In this document: in pieces, positions 21,312 through 34,180 of the stretch | Numbering within the stretch: the first letter of the stretch is position 1 | Layout of the letters: every line of letters begins with the position of its first letter | Translations under genes and position numbers: made by a program | Notes under the pieces: generated by a model | Told to the model about the DNA's origin: nothing | Seen by the model: only the letters and a program-made list of their open reading frames with translations | Databases searched by the model: none | Source of the DNA: an uncultured Nocardioides sp. | GTDB taxonomy: Bacteria > Actinomycetota > Actinomycetes > Propionibacteriales > Nocardioidaceae | NCBI RefSeq assembly: GCF_947489365.1 | Contig: NZ_CANLDB010000001.1 | Location: 1,026,351 to 1,090,350, forward strand | Direction of reading: 5' to 3' | Length of the DNA: 64,000 nt

Positions 21312-22091
21312 ATGACCCGGCGCGCCCAGCAGTACGACGTCCAGGTGCTGCGCCGGGAACGTCTCGGTGAGCACCTGGTGCGGCTCCACCTCGGTGGACC
21401 GGGCCTGGCGGGCTTCACCTCGACCGGTGTCCCGGACGAGTGGGTCGGGCTCGTCGTCCCCGGCCAGTTCCAGCACCGCTACTACACGCTGCGCTCGGTC
21501 GGCCCGGACGCGCTCGTCGTCGACGTCGTCGTCCACGCCGAGGGTCTCGTCACCCAGTGGGCCGAGCGCGACTGCACCGGCGAGACCGTGACGATCACCG
21601 AGCCCAAGGGTTCCTTCGCGCTGCCGGACGGCGCCGCGTGGCTGCTGCTGGTCGCCGACCTCACCGGCCTGCCCGCCATCGCCCGCATCGCCGAGTCCCG
21701 CCCGGCGGGCCTCCCGTGCCGCGTGTGGGTCGAGTCCGCCGACGACCTCGGCGACTACCTGCCGGCCACCGACGGCCTCGAGGTCACCTGGGTGCGTCCC
21801 CCGGCCACCGGCACCAGCGGCCTGGCGGACCTCGTCGCGGACGTCGACTGGCCCGCCGGTGACGGCTACTTCTGGATGGCCGGTGAGTCAGCCCAGATGC
21901 GCGCCATCCGCAAGCACCTCCGCCACGACCGCGGCCTCGGGGCGTCGGCGTACGACGTGATGGGCTACTGGCGCGACCAGGTGCGCCAGCGCCGCACCGT
22001 CGACCCCGGCCCGATCTACGCCGCGGGCAAGGCCGCCGGGAAGAGCGACGAGGAGATCTGGGACGACTACGACAAGGCGAGGGAGGCCTGA
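21312..22091 (+). CDS. Siderophore-interacting protein (FAD/NAD(P)H ferric reductase family)
   Basis: A 259-residue ViuB/SIP-type flavoreductase that reduces ferric siderophores in the cytoplasm to free the iron. The N-terminal FAD-binding barrel has the motif RYYTLRS (around residues 56-62). The C-terminal NAD(P)H domain contains YFWMAGESAQMRAIRKHLRHDRGL, the SIP signature, and ends in SAYDVMGYWR. No IdeR box is visible upstream, unlike at the DUF2470 gene. era begins 1 bp after its stop codon, so the two are probably cotranscribed. Confidence 0.9.
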   Translation: MTRRAQQYDVQVLRRERLGEHLVRLHLGGPGLAGFTSTGVPDEWVGLVVPGQFQHRYYTLRSVGPDALVVDVVVHAEGLVTQWAERDCTGETVTITEPKGSFALPDGAAWLLLVADLTGLPAIARIAESRPAGLPCRVWVESADDLGDYLPATDGLEVTWVRPPATGTSGLADLVADVDWPAGDGYFWMAGESAQMRAIRKHLRHDRGLGASAYDVMGYWRDQVRQRRTVDPGPIYAAGKAAGKSDEEIWDDYDKAREA

Positions 22092-22092
22092 C

Positions 22093-23031
22093 ATGAGCCT
22101 GTTCGGCGAGGTGCCCGAGGGGTTCCGGAGCGGGTTCGCCTGCTTCGTGGGCCGCCCCAACGCGGGCAAGTCGACGCTGACCAACGCCCTGGTCGGCACC
22201 AAGGTGGTCATCACCAGCTCGCGACCGCAGACGACGCGAACCGTCGTCCGCGGGATCGTCCACCGCCCCGAGGCCCAGCTCGTCCTCGTCGACACCCCCG
22301 GCCTGCACCGGCCGCGGACCCTGCTCGGCGAGCGCCTCAACGACCTGGTCCGCGCCACCTGGGGCGAGGTTGACGTCGTCTGCTGCTGCTTCCCCGCCGA
22401 CCAGCCCATCGGGCCCGGGGACAAGTTCCTCGCCGGTGAGGTCGCCAAGGTCCGCCGTACGACGTTCGTCGCGCTGGCCACCAAGACCGACCTCGTCGGC
22501 CCGGACCGGCTCGCCGAGCACCTGATGTCCATCGACGCCATGGGCCGCGACCTCGGCATCGACTGGGCCGAGATCGTGCCCGTCTCCGCCGTGGCCGGCC
22601 ACCAGGTCGAGCTCCTCTCCGACCTCCTGGTCGGGCTGATGCCCGAGGGACCGCCCCTCTACCCGGACGGCGACCTCACCGACGCCCCCGAGGAGGTGCT
22701 CGTCGCCGACCTCGTCCGCGAGGCCGCCCTGGAGGGCGTCCGCGACGAGCTGCCCCACTCCATCGCCGTCGTCGTCGACGACATGGAGCCCCGCGAGGGC
22801 CGGCCCGACGACAAGCCGCTGCTCGACGTCCACGCGTCGCTGTACGTCGAGCGCGACTCCCAGAAGGGCATCGTCATCGGCCACAAGGGCTCGCGCCTGC
22901 GCCAGGTCGGCACCGACGCCCGCAAGCAGATCGAGTCCCTCCTCGGCACCCCGGTGCACCTGGAGCTGCGCGTCAAGGTGGCCAAGGACTGGCAGCGCGA
23001 CCCACGGCACCTGCGCAAGCTGGGGTTCTAG
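22093..23031 (+). CDS. era: GTPase Era
   Basis: A 312-residue ribosome-assembly GTPase that binds the 16S rRNA 3' end. G1 is GRPNAGKS (near residue 18), G2 lies at TTRT, G3 is DTPG and G4 is TKTD, where NKxD is usual. The C-terminal KH domain (about 215-312) has GIVIGHKGSRLRQVG. The ATG follows the SIP stop after 1 bp with AGGGAGGC just upstream. It belongs with phoH-ybeY in the usual 30S maturation group, but here four genes separate it from ybeY. Confidence 0.96.
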   Translation: MSLFGEVPEGFRSGFACFVGRPNAGKSTLTNALVGTKVVITSSRPQTTRTVVRGIVHRPEAQLVLVDTPGLHRPRTLLGERLNDLVRATWGEVDVVCCCFPADQPIGPGDKFLAGEVAKVRRTTFVALATKTDLVGPDRLAEHLMSIDAMGRDLGIDWAEIVPVSAVAGHQVELLSDLLVGLMPEGPPLYPDGDLTDAPEEVLVADLVREAALEGVRDELPHSIAVVVDDMEPREGRPDDKPLLDVHASLYVERDSQKGIVIGHKGSRLRQVGTDARKQIESLLGTPVHLELRVKVAKDWQRDPRHLRKLGF

Positions 23032-23138
23032 GGCCGACTCGGCGTCTCGGACCGGTGCGTTCGGGCCGACTCGGCGTCTCGGACCGGTGCGTTCGGGCCG
23101 ACTCGGGGTTGTACGGCGGTGCGTTCGGGCCGACTCGG
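23031..23138 (-). repeat. 32-bp-period GAGTCGG array, core A, minus-strand orientation
   Basis: Three full inverted core A copies lie at 23055-23074, 23087-23106 and 23119-23138. A truncated in-phase copy at 23031-23042 runs up to the era stop codon. On the minus strand the first copy begins 3 bp after the lipoprotein stop codon. The period is exactly 32 bp. Confidence 0.9.
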
Positions 23139-23141
23139 GTC

Positions 23142-24014
23142 CTACGCCGGGGTCCAGCAGACGCCGTACCGCTGGCCGGCGTCCCACTGCTCGGCGGTGG
23201 GGTACTCGTAGCCGAAGCGGAAGTTGAGCGGGTCGGAGGCGGTGTCGCGGGCGGCGTCCTCGCAGACGCCGTCGCCGGCGGCGGAGACCTGGTCCTCGCC
23301 CGGGTACTCCTCGCCCTCGGCGAGCGGCACGGTGGCGATCGCCCGCCACGAGGCGTCGTCCGCGCGGCACGGGACGCGCTCGAAGCCGTCGGTGCCGGGC
23401 TCGGCCGTCGCGCACAGGGCGTACGCCGCAGCCGCGTCCGGGGTGGAGAACAGGCCCTCCAGGCGGCCGGTCAGCGGCGCGAGCTCACCCTGGCCGGCCA
23501 GCGCGATCACGTCGCACCGGTACCAGGAGGCACCCTCGTCGGACTGCTCCACGGTGGGCGAGAACCAGACGGCCCGCAGGACGGTCAGCCGCAGGTCCTC
23601 CTCCGACCCGCCGAGGAACTCGGCCAGCCGCGGCGGGCACTCGGCCGCCGGCTGGGCCTGCGCCCGCTCCGAGTCGACCGCGAGCAGGTGGCCGTCGACG
23701 AGCAGGTCCAGCTCGCCGACCGCGAAGGTGCGGGAGGTGTGCTCCCCGGCGCAGTCCGTGGGGGCGGTCTCGCTGACCGGCGCCAGGGCCTCGTCGAACC
23801 CCAGCGGGTAGCAGGCCTGGACCTCGGGGACGGCGACGGCCGCCGGGGTGGGGTCCCCGGAGGACGCCGGGTCCGACGAGACGGGCCCGGCGGGCGTGGC
23901 CGACGGGCTCGCCGACGCGGCGTCCTGCGGTGCGGCGTCGTCCCCGCCACAGCCCGCGACGAGGAGGAGCGCACCGAGGGCGGCCAGGGCGGGCGCGAGG
24001 CGACGGAGGCTCAC
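23142..24014 (-). CDS. Septum-formation-family lipoprotein (paralogue 2)
   Basis: A 290-residue predicted lipoprotein. The signal peptide RLAPALAALGALLLVAGC ends in the lipobox LVAGC, so Cys about 19 would be lipidated at the outer face of the membrane. The mature part repeats a CY...DCAGEHTSRTFAVG pattern and later RVPC...W. This matches the Septum_form domain of actinobacterial surface proteins with conserved cysteine pairs. The GTG start at 24014 overlaps the stop of its upstream paralogue (GTGA). The two proteins share domain layout and ending (YG/RSICW), so they are a tandem duplication. The molecular role is unknown. Confidence 0.75.
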   Translation of the reverse strand: MSLRRLAPALAALGALLLVAGCGGDDAAPQDAASASPSATPAGPVSSDPASSGDPTPAAVAVPEVQACYPLGFDEALAPVSETAPTDCAGEHTSRTFAVGELDLLVDGHLLAVDSERAQAQPAAECPPRLAEFLGGSEEDLRLTVLRAVWFSPTVEQSDEGASWYRCDVIALAGQGELAPLTGRLEGLFSTPDAAAAYALCATAEPGTDGFERVPCRADDASWRAIATVPLAEGEEYPGEDQVSAAGDGVCEDAARDTASDPLNFRFGYEYPTAEQWDAGQRYGVCWTPA

Positions 24015-24844
24015 GAGTCGGTCCTGGCCCAGCAGATCGAGCGGCGGTTGCCGGCCTCCCACTGGCCCTCGCCGAAGGCGGTCCACCCGAACTCGTAGTC
24101 GAGGGGGTAGCCGAGCAGGGCCCCGACCTGGCTCGAGCAGGCGTCACGGCTGGTGACCTCGACGACGCGGTCGCCGGGCCACGGGTCGTCGTCCTCGCCG
24201 ACCGGCACGGTCGACACGGCCCGCCAGGTGTGCGGCTCGGTGCACGCGACCTTCTCGCCCTCGGAGACGGTCGGCCCGTCCGCGCAGACCGTCCAGCGGT
24301 CCTGGGGGACCCCGGCCAGCAGTCCCTCGGCGGTCTCCGGGAGGTCGACGTACGCCTCGCCCGTCACGCCGCCGCCGACCGCGTCGCAGCGGTACCACCG
24401 GGCGCCCTGCTCCCAGGCGTCCTCCGACGGGCGGAACCAGGCCCAGCTGACCGTCGAGCGCATGACGCGGGACTCATCGCCGCCGACGAAGCGGCCGAAC
24501 GCCCTCCCGCACGTCTTGTAGGCGAACGCCCCGAGGTCCGGGGAGTCGTACGCCGCGTCGGTGAAGCGGTCGGGCAGCGGGCCCACCGCGAACGTCTCGG
24601 CGGTGTGGCGCTCGGCGCAGTCCACCGGCGCCGTGCTGTTGCTGGGCTCGGCGACGTCGGAGGGACCCAGCACCCGGCACAGGCCGACCTCGGGCGTCTC
24701 GACGGTGTCGGCGGAGACCTGCTCCGGCTCGTCGCCGTCCCCGCCGCCGCAGGCCGTCAGCAGCAGGGGAGCGGCGAGGAGGAGGCCGAGCCGGTCGAGC
24801 CGACCGAGCGGGCGACGGAGCACCGGAGTCCGGTCGTCCGTCAT
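24011..24844 (-). CDS. Septum-formation-family lipoprotein (paralogue 1)
   Basis: A 277-residue predicted lipoprotein. After a charged N-terminus (MTDDRTPVLRRP), the hydrophobic stretch LGLLLAAPLLLTAC ends in lipobox LLTAC, with Cys near residue 32. Conserved features shared with the next gene are VDCAERHTAETFAVG, WYRCDAV, VACTEPHTWRAV and a final RSICWA. It is first in a two-gene operon with 4-base overlap. ATG 24844 is the natural start; GGGAGAGGTGACATG supplies a ribosome site. Redundant surface function is likely, but no ligand can be named. Confidence 0.75.
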   Translation of the reverse strand: MTDDRTPVLRRPLGRLDRLGLLLAAPLLLTACGGGDGDEPEQVSADTVETPEVGLCRVLGPSDVAEPSNSTAPVDCAERHTAETFAVGPLPDRFTDAAYDSPDLGAFAYKTCGRAFGRFVGGDESRVMRSTVSWAWFRPSEDAWEQGARWYRCDAVGGGVTGEAYVDLPETAEGLLAGVPQDRWTVCADGPTVSEGEKVACTEPHTWRAVSTVPVGEDDDPWPGDRVVEVTSRDACSSQVGALLGYPLDYEFGWTAFGEGQWEAGNRRSICWARTDS

Positions 24845-24900
24845 GTCACCTCTCCCGGGGTTCTCGCCAGTACGTCGAGCGCGTGCGTCGTGCGCCCGTC

Positions 24901-25386
24901 TCAGACGCTCAGCAGTGCCGCGATCGTAGCGCCCAGCTCGTACGCCGAGGCCGTGTGCGTCGCGTCCACGTCACCCACCACGGCGAGGACGTCGCTCGAC
25001 AGCCGCCACGGCAGCGCCCCGGCGATCGCCAGCACCGACCGCTCGGCCCCCTCGGTGTCGTACCGGCCGTGCACGTAGAGCCCGAAGGGCAGCCGCCCGC
25101 CGGCGGCCCCGCCGGCGGACCCGTCGTCCGAGAGCGCGCCGCCGGCCTCGAGGAAGACCGTGTCGAGGAAGTGCTTGAGGGCTCCGGACATGTAGCCGAA
25201 GTTCGCGGGCGTGCCCAGGACGACGCCGTCCGCGGCGATCAGGTCGCCGGCGCCCGCCTCGAGCGCGGGCCGCTCGACGACCTCGACGCCGGTGATCGCG
25301 TCGTCCTGCGCGCCGGCGAGCACCGCGTCGGTGAGCGCCCGGACCGTGGGCGTGGGGGAGTGGTGCACGACCAGCAGACGAGCCAT
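24901..25386 (-). CDS. Flavodoxin-like NAD(P)H-dependent oxidoreductase
   Basis: A 161-residue flavodoxin-fold protein. The FMN phosphate-binding segment is LLVVHHSPTPTVRALTDAVLAG (residues 4-25). GTPANFGYMSGALKHFLD around residue 58 is the WrbA/flavodoxin FMN-ring loop. It is shorter than WrbA and lacks a partner reductase nearby. The likely role is a small flavin reductase or electron carrier; the acceptor is unknown. ATG 25386 lies divergent from the leuA leader, with about 40 bp between them. Confidence 0.82.
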   Translation of the reverse strand: MARLLVVHHSPTPTVRALTDAVLAGAQDDAITGVEVVERPALEAGAGDLIAADGVVLGTPANFGYMSGALKHFLDTVFLEAGGALSDDGSAGGAAGGRLPFGLYVHGRYDTEGAERSVLAIAGALPWRLSSDVLAVVGDVDATHTASAYELGATIAALLSV

Positions 25387-25412
25387 GCCGAGAGCGTAGG
25401 TCCCGGCCGCGC

Positions 25413-30216
<4,804 letters not shown>

Positions 30217-30320
30217 CGCTGCGGGAGCCCCGCTCCAGTGACTTGAGGAACCCTTGCGGAAGTCTCACGCCGACCCACGGGGCGACGTCCCGAGGCCCGG
30301 GACGGCCCCGTCGCCCGCCG

Positions 30321-30326
30321 TAGGGT
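30321..30326 (+). promoter_or_regulatory. -10 hexamer TAGGGT of the alpha/beta hydrolase gene
   Basis: TAGGGT ends 6 bases before GTG 30333; a leaderless start is likely. Confidence 0.5.
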
Positions 30327-30332
30327 GGCCGC

Positions 30333-31241
30333 GTGCCCACCGCAGCCCCGCCGCTCGTCTCGGAACGCATCGGCCAGTTCTTCGTCGGCGACGACGGCTC
30401 GCGCGACCGCCTGGAGTACACCGAGTACGGCGCCGGGGAGGCCTGGGTCGTGCTCCTGCACGGCCAGCTGATGCCGCGCCGCATGTGCCAGCCGCTCGCT
30501 CGCTCGCTGGCGGCCGAGGGCCTCCACGTCGTGACGCTCGACCTGCTGGGCCACGGTCGCTCCGACCGACCCGCGGACCCGCTGGCCTACTCGATGACGG
30601 CGTTCGGGACCCAGGTGGTCGCGCTCCTGGACCACCTCGGCGCCGAGCAGGCGGTCGTCGGGGGCACCTCCCTGGGCGCCAACGTGTCGCTCGAGGTGGC
30701 GGTCGCGGCCCCGGAGCGGGTCCGGGGGCTGCTGCTGGAGATGCCGGTCCTCGACAACGCGCTCGAGGCCGGGCTCATCGCCTTCGCCCCGCTCATGCTG
30801 GCGGCGCGGTTCCTTCCGTGGACCGTCGCGGGGGTCCGGATGCTCACGCGGCCGGTCCCCCGCGGGTTGGTGCCCTTCTGGACCGGCATCGCCCTCGACA
30901 CCCTCGACCAGCGCGCCGACTCCCTGGCCGCGGTCGTGCACGGGATCTTCTTCGGCCGGATCGCGCCGCCGTCGGTCGAGCGCCGCCGGATCACCGCGCC
31001 GGCCCTCGTCGTGGGCCACCCCTCGGACCCGATCCACCCCGCGGCCGACGCCGCGATGCTGGCCGGGGAGATGTCGTCCGCGGAGTTCGTGCGCGCCCAC
31101 AGCATCCTGGAGTGGCGCGCCCGCCCCGCACGCCTCGACGCGATCGCCGGCGCGTTCGCCCGGGAGTGCTGGCGCTCCGCCGCGAAGCCCGCCCGTCGCC
31201 GGACGCGGCGTCCCGCTGGGGGGACCGCCGACCCGGCATGA
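30333..31241 (+). CDS. Alpha/beta hydrolase
   Basis: A 302-residue alpha/beta-hydrolase-fold protein. The oxyanion region is LLHGQLMPRRM (near residue 41), the nucleophile elbow is GGTSLGANVS (Ser about 113), DLLGHGRSDRP is the conserved loop after strand 4, and HSILEW near residue 256 gives the probable catalytic histidine. No signal peptide is present. It begins with GTG 30333 and recO starts 7 bp after its stop, so they are probably cotranscribed. The substrate is unknown; the fold covers esterases, lipases, epoxide hydrolases and haloperoxidases. Confidence 0.85.
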   Translation: MPTAAPPLVSERIGQFFVGDDGSRDRLEYTEYGAGEAWVVLLHGQLMPRRMCQPLARSLAAEGLHVVTLDLLGHGRSDRPADPLAYSMTAFGTQVVALLDHLGAEQAVVGGTSLGANVSLEVAVAAPERVRGLLLEMPVLDNALEAGLIAFAPLMLAARFLPWTVAGVRMLTRPVPRGLVPFWTGIALDTLDQRADSLAAVVHGIFFGRIAPPSVERRRITAPALVVGHPSDPIHPAADAAMLAGEMSSAEFVRAHSILEWRARPARLDAIAGAFARECWRSAAKPARRRTRRPAGGTADPA

Positions 31242-31248
31242 TGGGCAG

Positions 31249-31995
31249 GTGCCCGTCTACCGCGACGAGGCGGTCGTCCTGCGCACCCAGAAGCTCGGCG
31301 AGGCCGACCGCATCATCACCCTCCTGACCCGCCGGCACGGCCGCGTCCGCGCCGTCGCCCGGGGGGCCCGTCGTACGACGTCGCGGTGGGGCTCGCGGCT
31401 CGAGCCGTTCACCCACGTCGACCTGCAGCTCGCCCAGGGCCGCACGCTCGACGTCGTCACCCAGGCGGTCACCCTGGACCCGTTCTCCATCACGCTGCGC
31501 GCCGACTACGACCGCTACACCGCGGGCACGGCGATGCTCGAGACCGCGGAGCGGCTCGTGGTCGAGGAGAAGGAGCCGGCGGTCCAGCAGTTCCTGCTGC
31601 TGGTCGGCGGCCTGCGCGCCATGACGGGCGCCGAGTCCGCGACCGGCGTACGCCGGCGGCCCGAGGAGGTCCTCGACTCCTACCTGCTCCGCTCCCTGTC
31701 GGTGGCCGGGTACGCCCCGTCGTTCGAGGCCTGCGCCCGCTGCGGCGAGGTCGGGGAGCACCGCTGGTTCGCGCCGGCGGCGGGCGGGATGCTCTGCGGA
31801 CGATGCCGCGTCCCGGGCGCCGCGACCGTCGCCCCCGGCACGGCGAGCCTCCTGGGCGCGCTGCTGGCGGGCGACTGGCCGCAGGTGGCGCTGGCCGGCG
31901 ACCGGCAGCGACGCGAGGCCGGTGGCCTGGTCTCCGCCTACCTGGCGTGGCACCTCGAGCGTGGGCTCCGCTCGCTGGCCCACGTCGAACGGTGA
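31249..31995 (+). CDS. recO: DNA repair protein RecO
   Basis: A 248-residue RecFOR-pathway mediator that loads RecA on SSB-coated DNA. The N-terminal OB fold opens YRDEAVVLRTQKLGEADRIITLLTRRHGRVRAVARGARRT, the family signature. The C-terminal half carries a zinc-finger CxxC...CxxC (CARCGEVG and MLCGRCRVP near residues 161-187). The start is GTG 31249 directly after the hydrolase. In actinobacteria it normally precedes uppS; here a marR gene on the other strand is interposed. Confidence 0.94.
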   Translation: MPVYRDEAVVLRTQKLGEADRIITLLTRRHGRVRAVARGARRTTSRWGSRLEPFTHVDLQLAQGRTLDVVTQAVTLDPFSITLRADYDRYTAGTAMLETAERLVVEEKEPAVQQFLLLVGGLRAMTGAESATGVRRRPEEVLDSYLLRSLSVAGYAPSFEACARCGEVGEHRWFAPAAGGMLCGRCRVPGAATVAPGTASLLGALLAGDWPQVALAGDRQRREAGGLVSAYLAWHLERGLRSLAHVER

Positions 31996-32035
31996 CGGGG
32001 GCCCTGTCCGGCAGCGGCCGGGCGGCTCAGGTGGC

Positions 32036-32491
32036 TCAGGCCGGCGAGGTGTCCTTGCGGCGGGTCCAGTCGGCGACGTCGTCGTTGAAGCGGGACAGCA
32101 GGCGCAGGAACGAGACCTGGTCCGCCTCCGGCCAGCCCTGGAGCATGGCCTCGAGGGCGGCCTGTCGCGCCTCGCGGGCGCTCGCGACCGTGTCCCGACC
32201 GAGGTCGGTCAGGTGGAGGATGGTCGCCCGCCGGTCGGACGAGTCCTGGGTGCGCTCGACCAGCCCGAGCCGGGAGACGGTCTGGACCTGCCGGGTGACC
32301 GTGGACGGATCCAGGTCGAAGGCCTGGGCGATCCGCCCGATGCGTTGGGGCCCCTCGTCGTCGAGGAGGCAGAGGATGGAGTAGCTGGAGCGCTCGATCT
32401 CGGCGTCGCTCGACCCGGCGACGTGCAGCCGCGGGTTGCGACGGTGCAGGGTCAGGAGCTGCTGCTCGATGTCGGCGTTGATGCTGGACAC
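32036..32491 (-). CDS. MarR family transcriptional regulator
   Basis: A 151-residue winged-helix dimeric repressor. The core is at about 35-105: EIERSSYSILCLLDDEG, QRIGRIAQAFDLDPSTVTRQVQTVSRLGLVERTQDSSDRRATILHLT, which is the MarR recognition helix and wing. It starts with GTG 32491 behind AAAGGTGA. The region upstream (32492-32662) is AT-richer than its surroundings and may hold its operator and promoter, but I could not define a palindrome. No efflux or enzyme gene is adjacent, so the regulated target is unknown. Confidence 0.88.
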   Translation of the reverse strand: MSSINADIEQQLLTLHRRNPRLHVAGSSDAEIERSSYSILCLLDDEGPQRIGRIAQAFDLDPSTVTRQVQTVSRLGLVERTQDSSDRRATILHLTDLGRDTVASAREARQAALEAMLQGWPEADQVSFLRLLSRFNDDVADWTRRKDTSPA

Positions 32492-32662
32492 GGGTGGTCA
32501 CCTTTGTGCGGGGGACGGTCACGACGTGGGGGGAGACTCCCACTTTAGAGGGAAGTGTGTGTTTCAACTATCCATGAGCGGTCCTAGAACACTGAAGATG
32601 TCCGCAAGGCTCCATGAACGGCCCGGCGACGGCCCGCCGCGTGGGACAGCGGTGGTCGGACC

Positions 32663-33436
32663 GTGAGGCGTCGAGCGCCGGTGCGCACGCCCGACCCCCA
32701 CCCGTCCGGAGCGACGCCGCCCCCCGTGCCGGCCGACCTCGTGCCCGCCCACGTGGCGATCGTCATGGACGGCAACGGGCGCTGGGCCAAGGAACGCGGG
32801 CTGCCGCGCACCGCCGGGCACGAGCGGGGCGAGGACTCCTTGTTCGACGTCGTCCAGGGCGCGATCCAGGTCGGCGTGCGGGCGGTGTCGGCGTACGCCT
32901 TCTCGACGGAGAACTGGTCGCGCTCGCCCGACGAGGTCCGCTTCCTCATGGGGTTCAACCGCGACGTGATCCGCCGTCGACGTGACGAGATGCACGAGCT
33001 CGGCGTCCGGGTCCGGTGGGCCGGACGGCGTCCGCGCCTGTGGCGGTCGGTCGTCGACGAGCTCCGGGTCGCCGAGGAGATGACCAAGGACAACGACGTC
33101 CTCACCCTCACGATGTGCGTCAACTACGGCGGGCGTGCGGAGCTCGCCGACGCCGCGCGAGCGATCGCCCGCGAGGCGGCCGCCGGGCGGCTCGACCCCG
33201 AGCGGGTGGGGGAGCGGACGCTGGCGCGGCACCTCTACGTCCCCGAGCTCCCCGACGCGGACATGGTCTGGCGCACGTCGGGGGAGCAGCGGCTCTCCAA
33301 CTTCATGCTGTGGCAGGCGGCGTACTCCGAGATGGTCTTCACCGACGTGCTGTGGCCCGACGTCGACCGGCGCGACCTCTGGGCCGCCATCGAGACGTAC
33401 GCCGGCCGCTCGCGGCGCTACGGAGGGGCCGTCTGA
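32663..33436 (+). CDS. uppS: Isoprenyl (undecaprenyl/decaprenyl) diphosphate synthase, cis type
   Basis: A 257-residue cis-prenyltransferase that builds the C50/C55 polyprenyl diphosphate carrying peptidoglycan and other wall precursors. Motif I is [17 protein letters not shown] (Asp and Asn near residues 36-38, binding the allylic pyrophosphate). [16 protein letters not shown] and the C-terminal [23 protein letters not shown] are intact. The start is GTG 32663. Position beside recO matches the long-chain synthase of mycobacteria. Chain length cannot be decided from sequence alone; a short-chain Z-farnesyl product is the alternative. Confidence 0.92.
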   Translation: MRRRAPVRTPDPHPSGATPPPVPADLVPAHVAIVMDGNGRWAKERGLPRTAGHERGEDSLFDVVQGAIQVGVRAVSAYAFSTENWSRSPDEVRFLMGFNRDVIRRRRDEMHELGVRVRWAGRRPRLWRSVVDELRVAEEMTKDNDVLTLTMCVNYGGRAELADAARAIAREAAAGRLDPERVGERTLARHLYVPELPDADMVWRTSGEQRLSNFMLWQAAYSEMVFTDVLWPDVDRRDLWAAIETYAGRSRRYGGAV

Positions 33437-33468
33437 GGCGCTCGGACCAGGTTCGACCGCCGCGCGGT

Positions 33469-33712
33469 GATCGAGGTGCGAGCGTCGCGCAGCGACCGAG
33501 CCACGAGATCTGGTGAGACGTACGACGCCCCTCGCCGGGTCTCGTGGCCCCTGCGCTCCTGCGTCGCTCCGGGACACCTCGACCTCCGGCGCGGCCGGTG
33601 GTCTCGACGACGCGCGCTCGCTGCGCTCGCGTGCTGCTCGACCAGCTGGAGCCCGGAGGCCCGACCCGGAGATCGAGGTGCGAGGGTCGCGCAGCGACCG
33701 AGCCACGAGGTC
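33469..33712. repeat. Family C palindromic intergenic repeats (four elements)
   Basis: Forward elements at 33469-33510 and 33671-33712 begin GATCGAGGTGCGAG and end CCACGAGATC or CCACGAGGTC. Inverted relatives lie at 33538-33584 and 33600-33643. Each is imperfectly self-complementary and could form a hairpin. They fill the 309-bp gap between the converging uppS and zur genes; nothing else is visible there. Confidence 0.8.
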
Positions 33713-33745
33713 CCGCGCGCCGACCGGCGCGGTCCGGGTGGCAGG

Positions 33746-34180
33746 TCACGCAGAGGCGGCGCAGTCGGCGCAGGTGCCGAAGAGCTCCAGGGTGTGGGCG
33801 ACGTCGACGAAGCCGTGCTCGGTGGCGACGGCGGTGGTCCACCGCTCGACGGCGGGTCCCTCGACCTCGACGGTGCGTCCGCAGCTGCGGCAGACGAGGT
33901 GGTGGTGGTGGGTGCCCGAGCAGCGGCGGTAGATGGCCTCGCCGTCCTCGGTGCGCAGCATGTCGACCTCGCCGGCGGTCGAGAGGCGCTGCAGGGTGCG
34001 GTAGACGGTGGCGAGGCCGACGCGGTTGCCGCTGCGGCCCAGCATCTCGTGGATCTCCTGGGCGGAGCGGAAGTCGTCGAAGGACTCGAGGGCCTCCGCC
34101 ACGGCGCGCCGCTGACGGGTGGGTCGCCCCCCGCCGGTGTCGGCGGTCTCCTTCTCGGCGCTCGCGTCAGTGCTCGTCAT
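33746..34180 (-). CDS. zur: Fur-family regulator, probably zinc uptake regulator Zur
   Basis: A 144-residue Fur-family repressor. The winged helix is at about 18-80 (RQRRAVAEALE, RSAQEIHEMLG, VGLATVYRTLQRL). The dimer/metal domain has HHHHLVCRSCGRTVEV with the structural zinc CxxC, and a second CxxC in FGTCADC at the C-terminus. ATG 34180 is chosen because GGAGGT at 34190-34185 precedes it; the in-frame ATG at 34192 overlaps that ribosome site. Zinc rather than iron is inferred because it is the last gene of a znuACB operon carrying Zur boxes. The gene overlaps znuB by 14 bp. Confidence 0.9.
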   Translation of the reverse strand: MTSTDASAEKETADTGGGRPTRQRRAVAEALESFDDFRSAQEIHEMLGRSGNRVGLATVYRTLQRLSTAGEVDMLRTEDGEAIYRRCSGTHHHHLVCRSCGRTVEVEGPAVERWTTAVATEHGFVDVAHTLELFGTCADCAASA

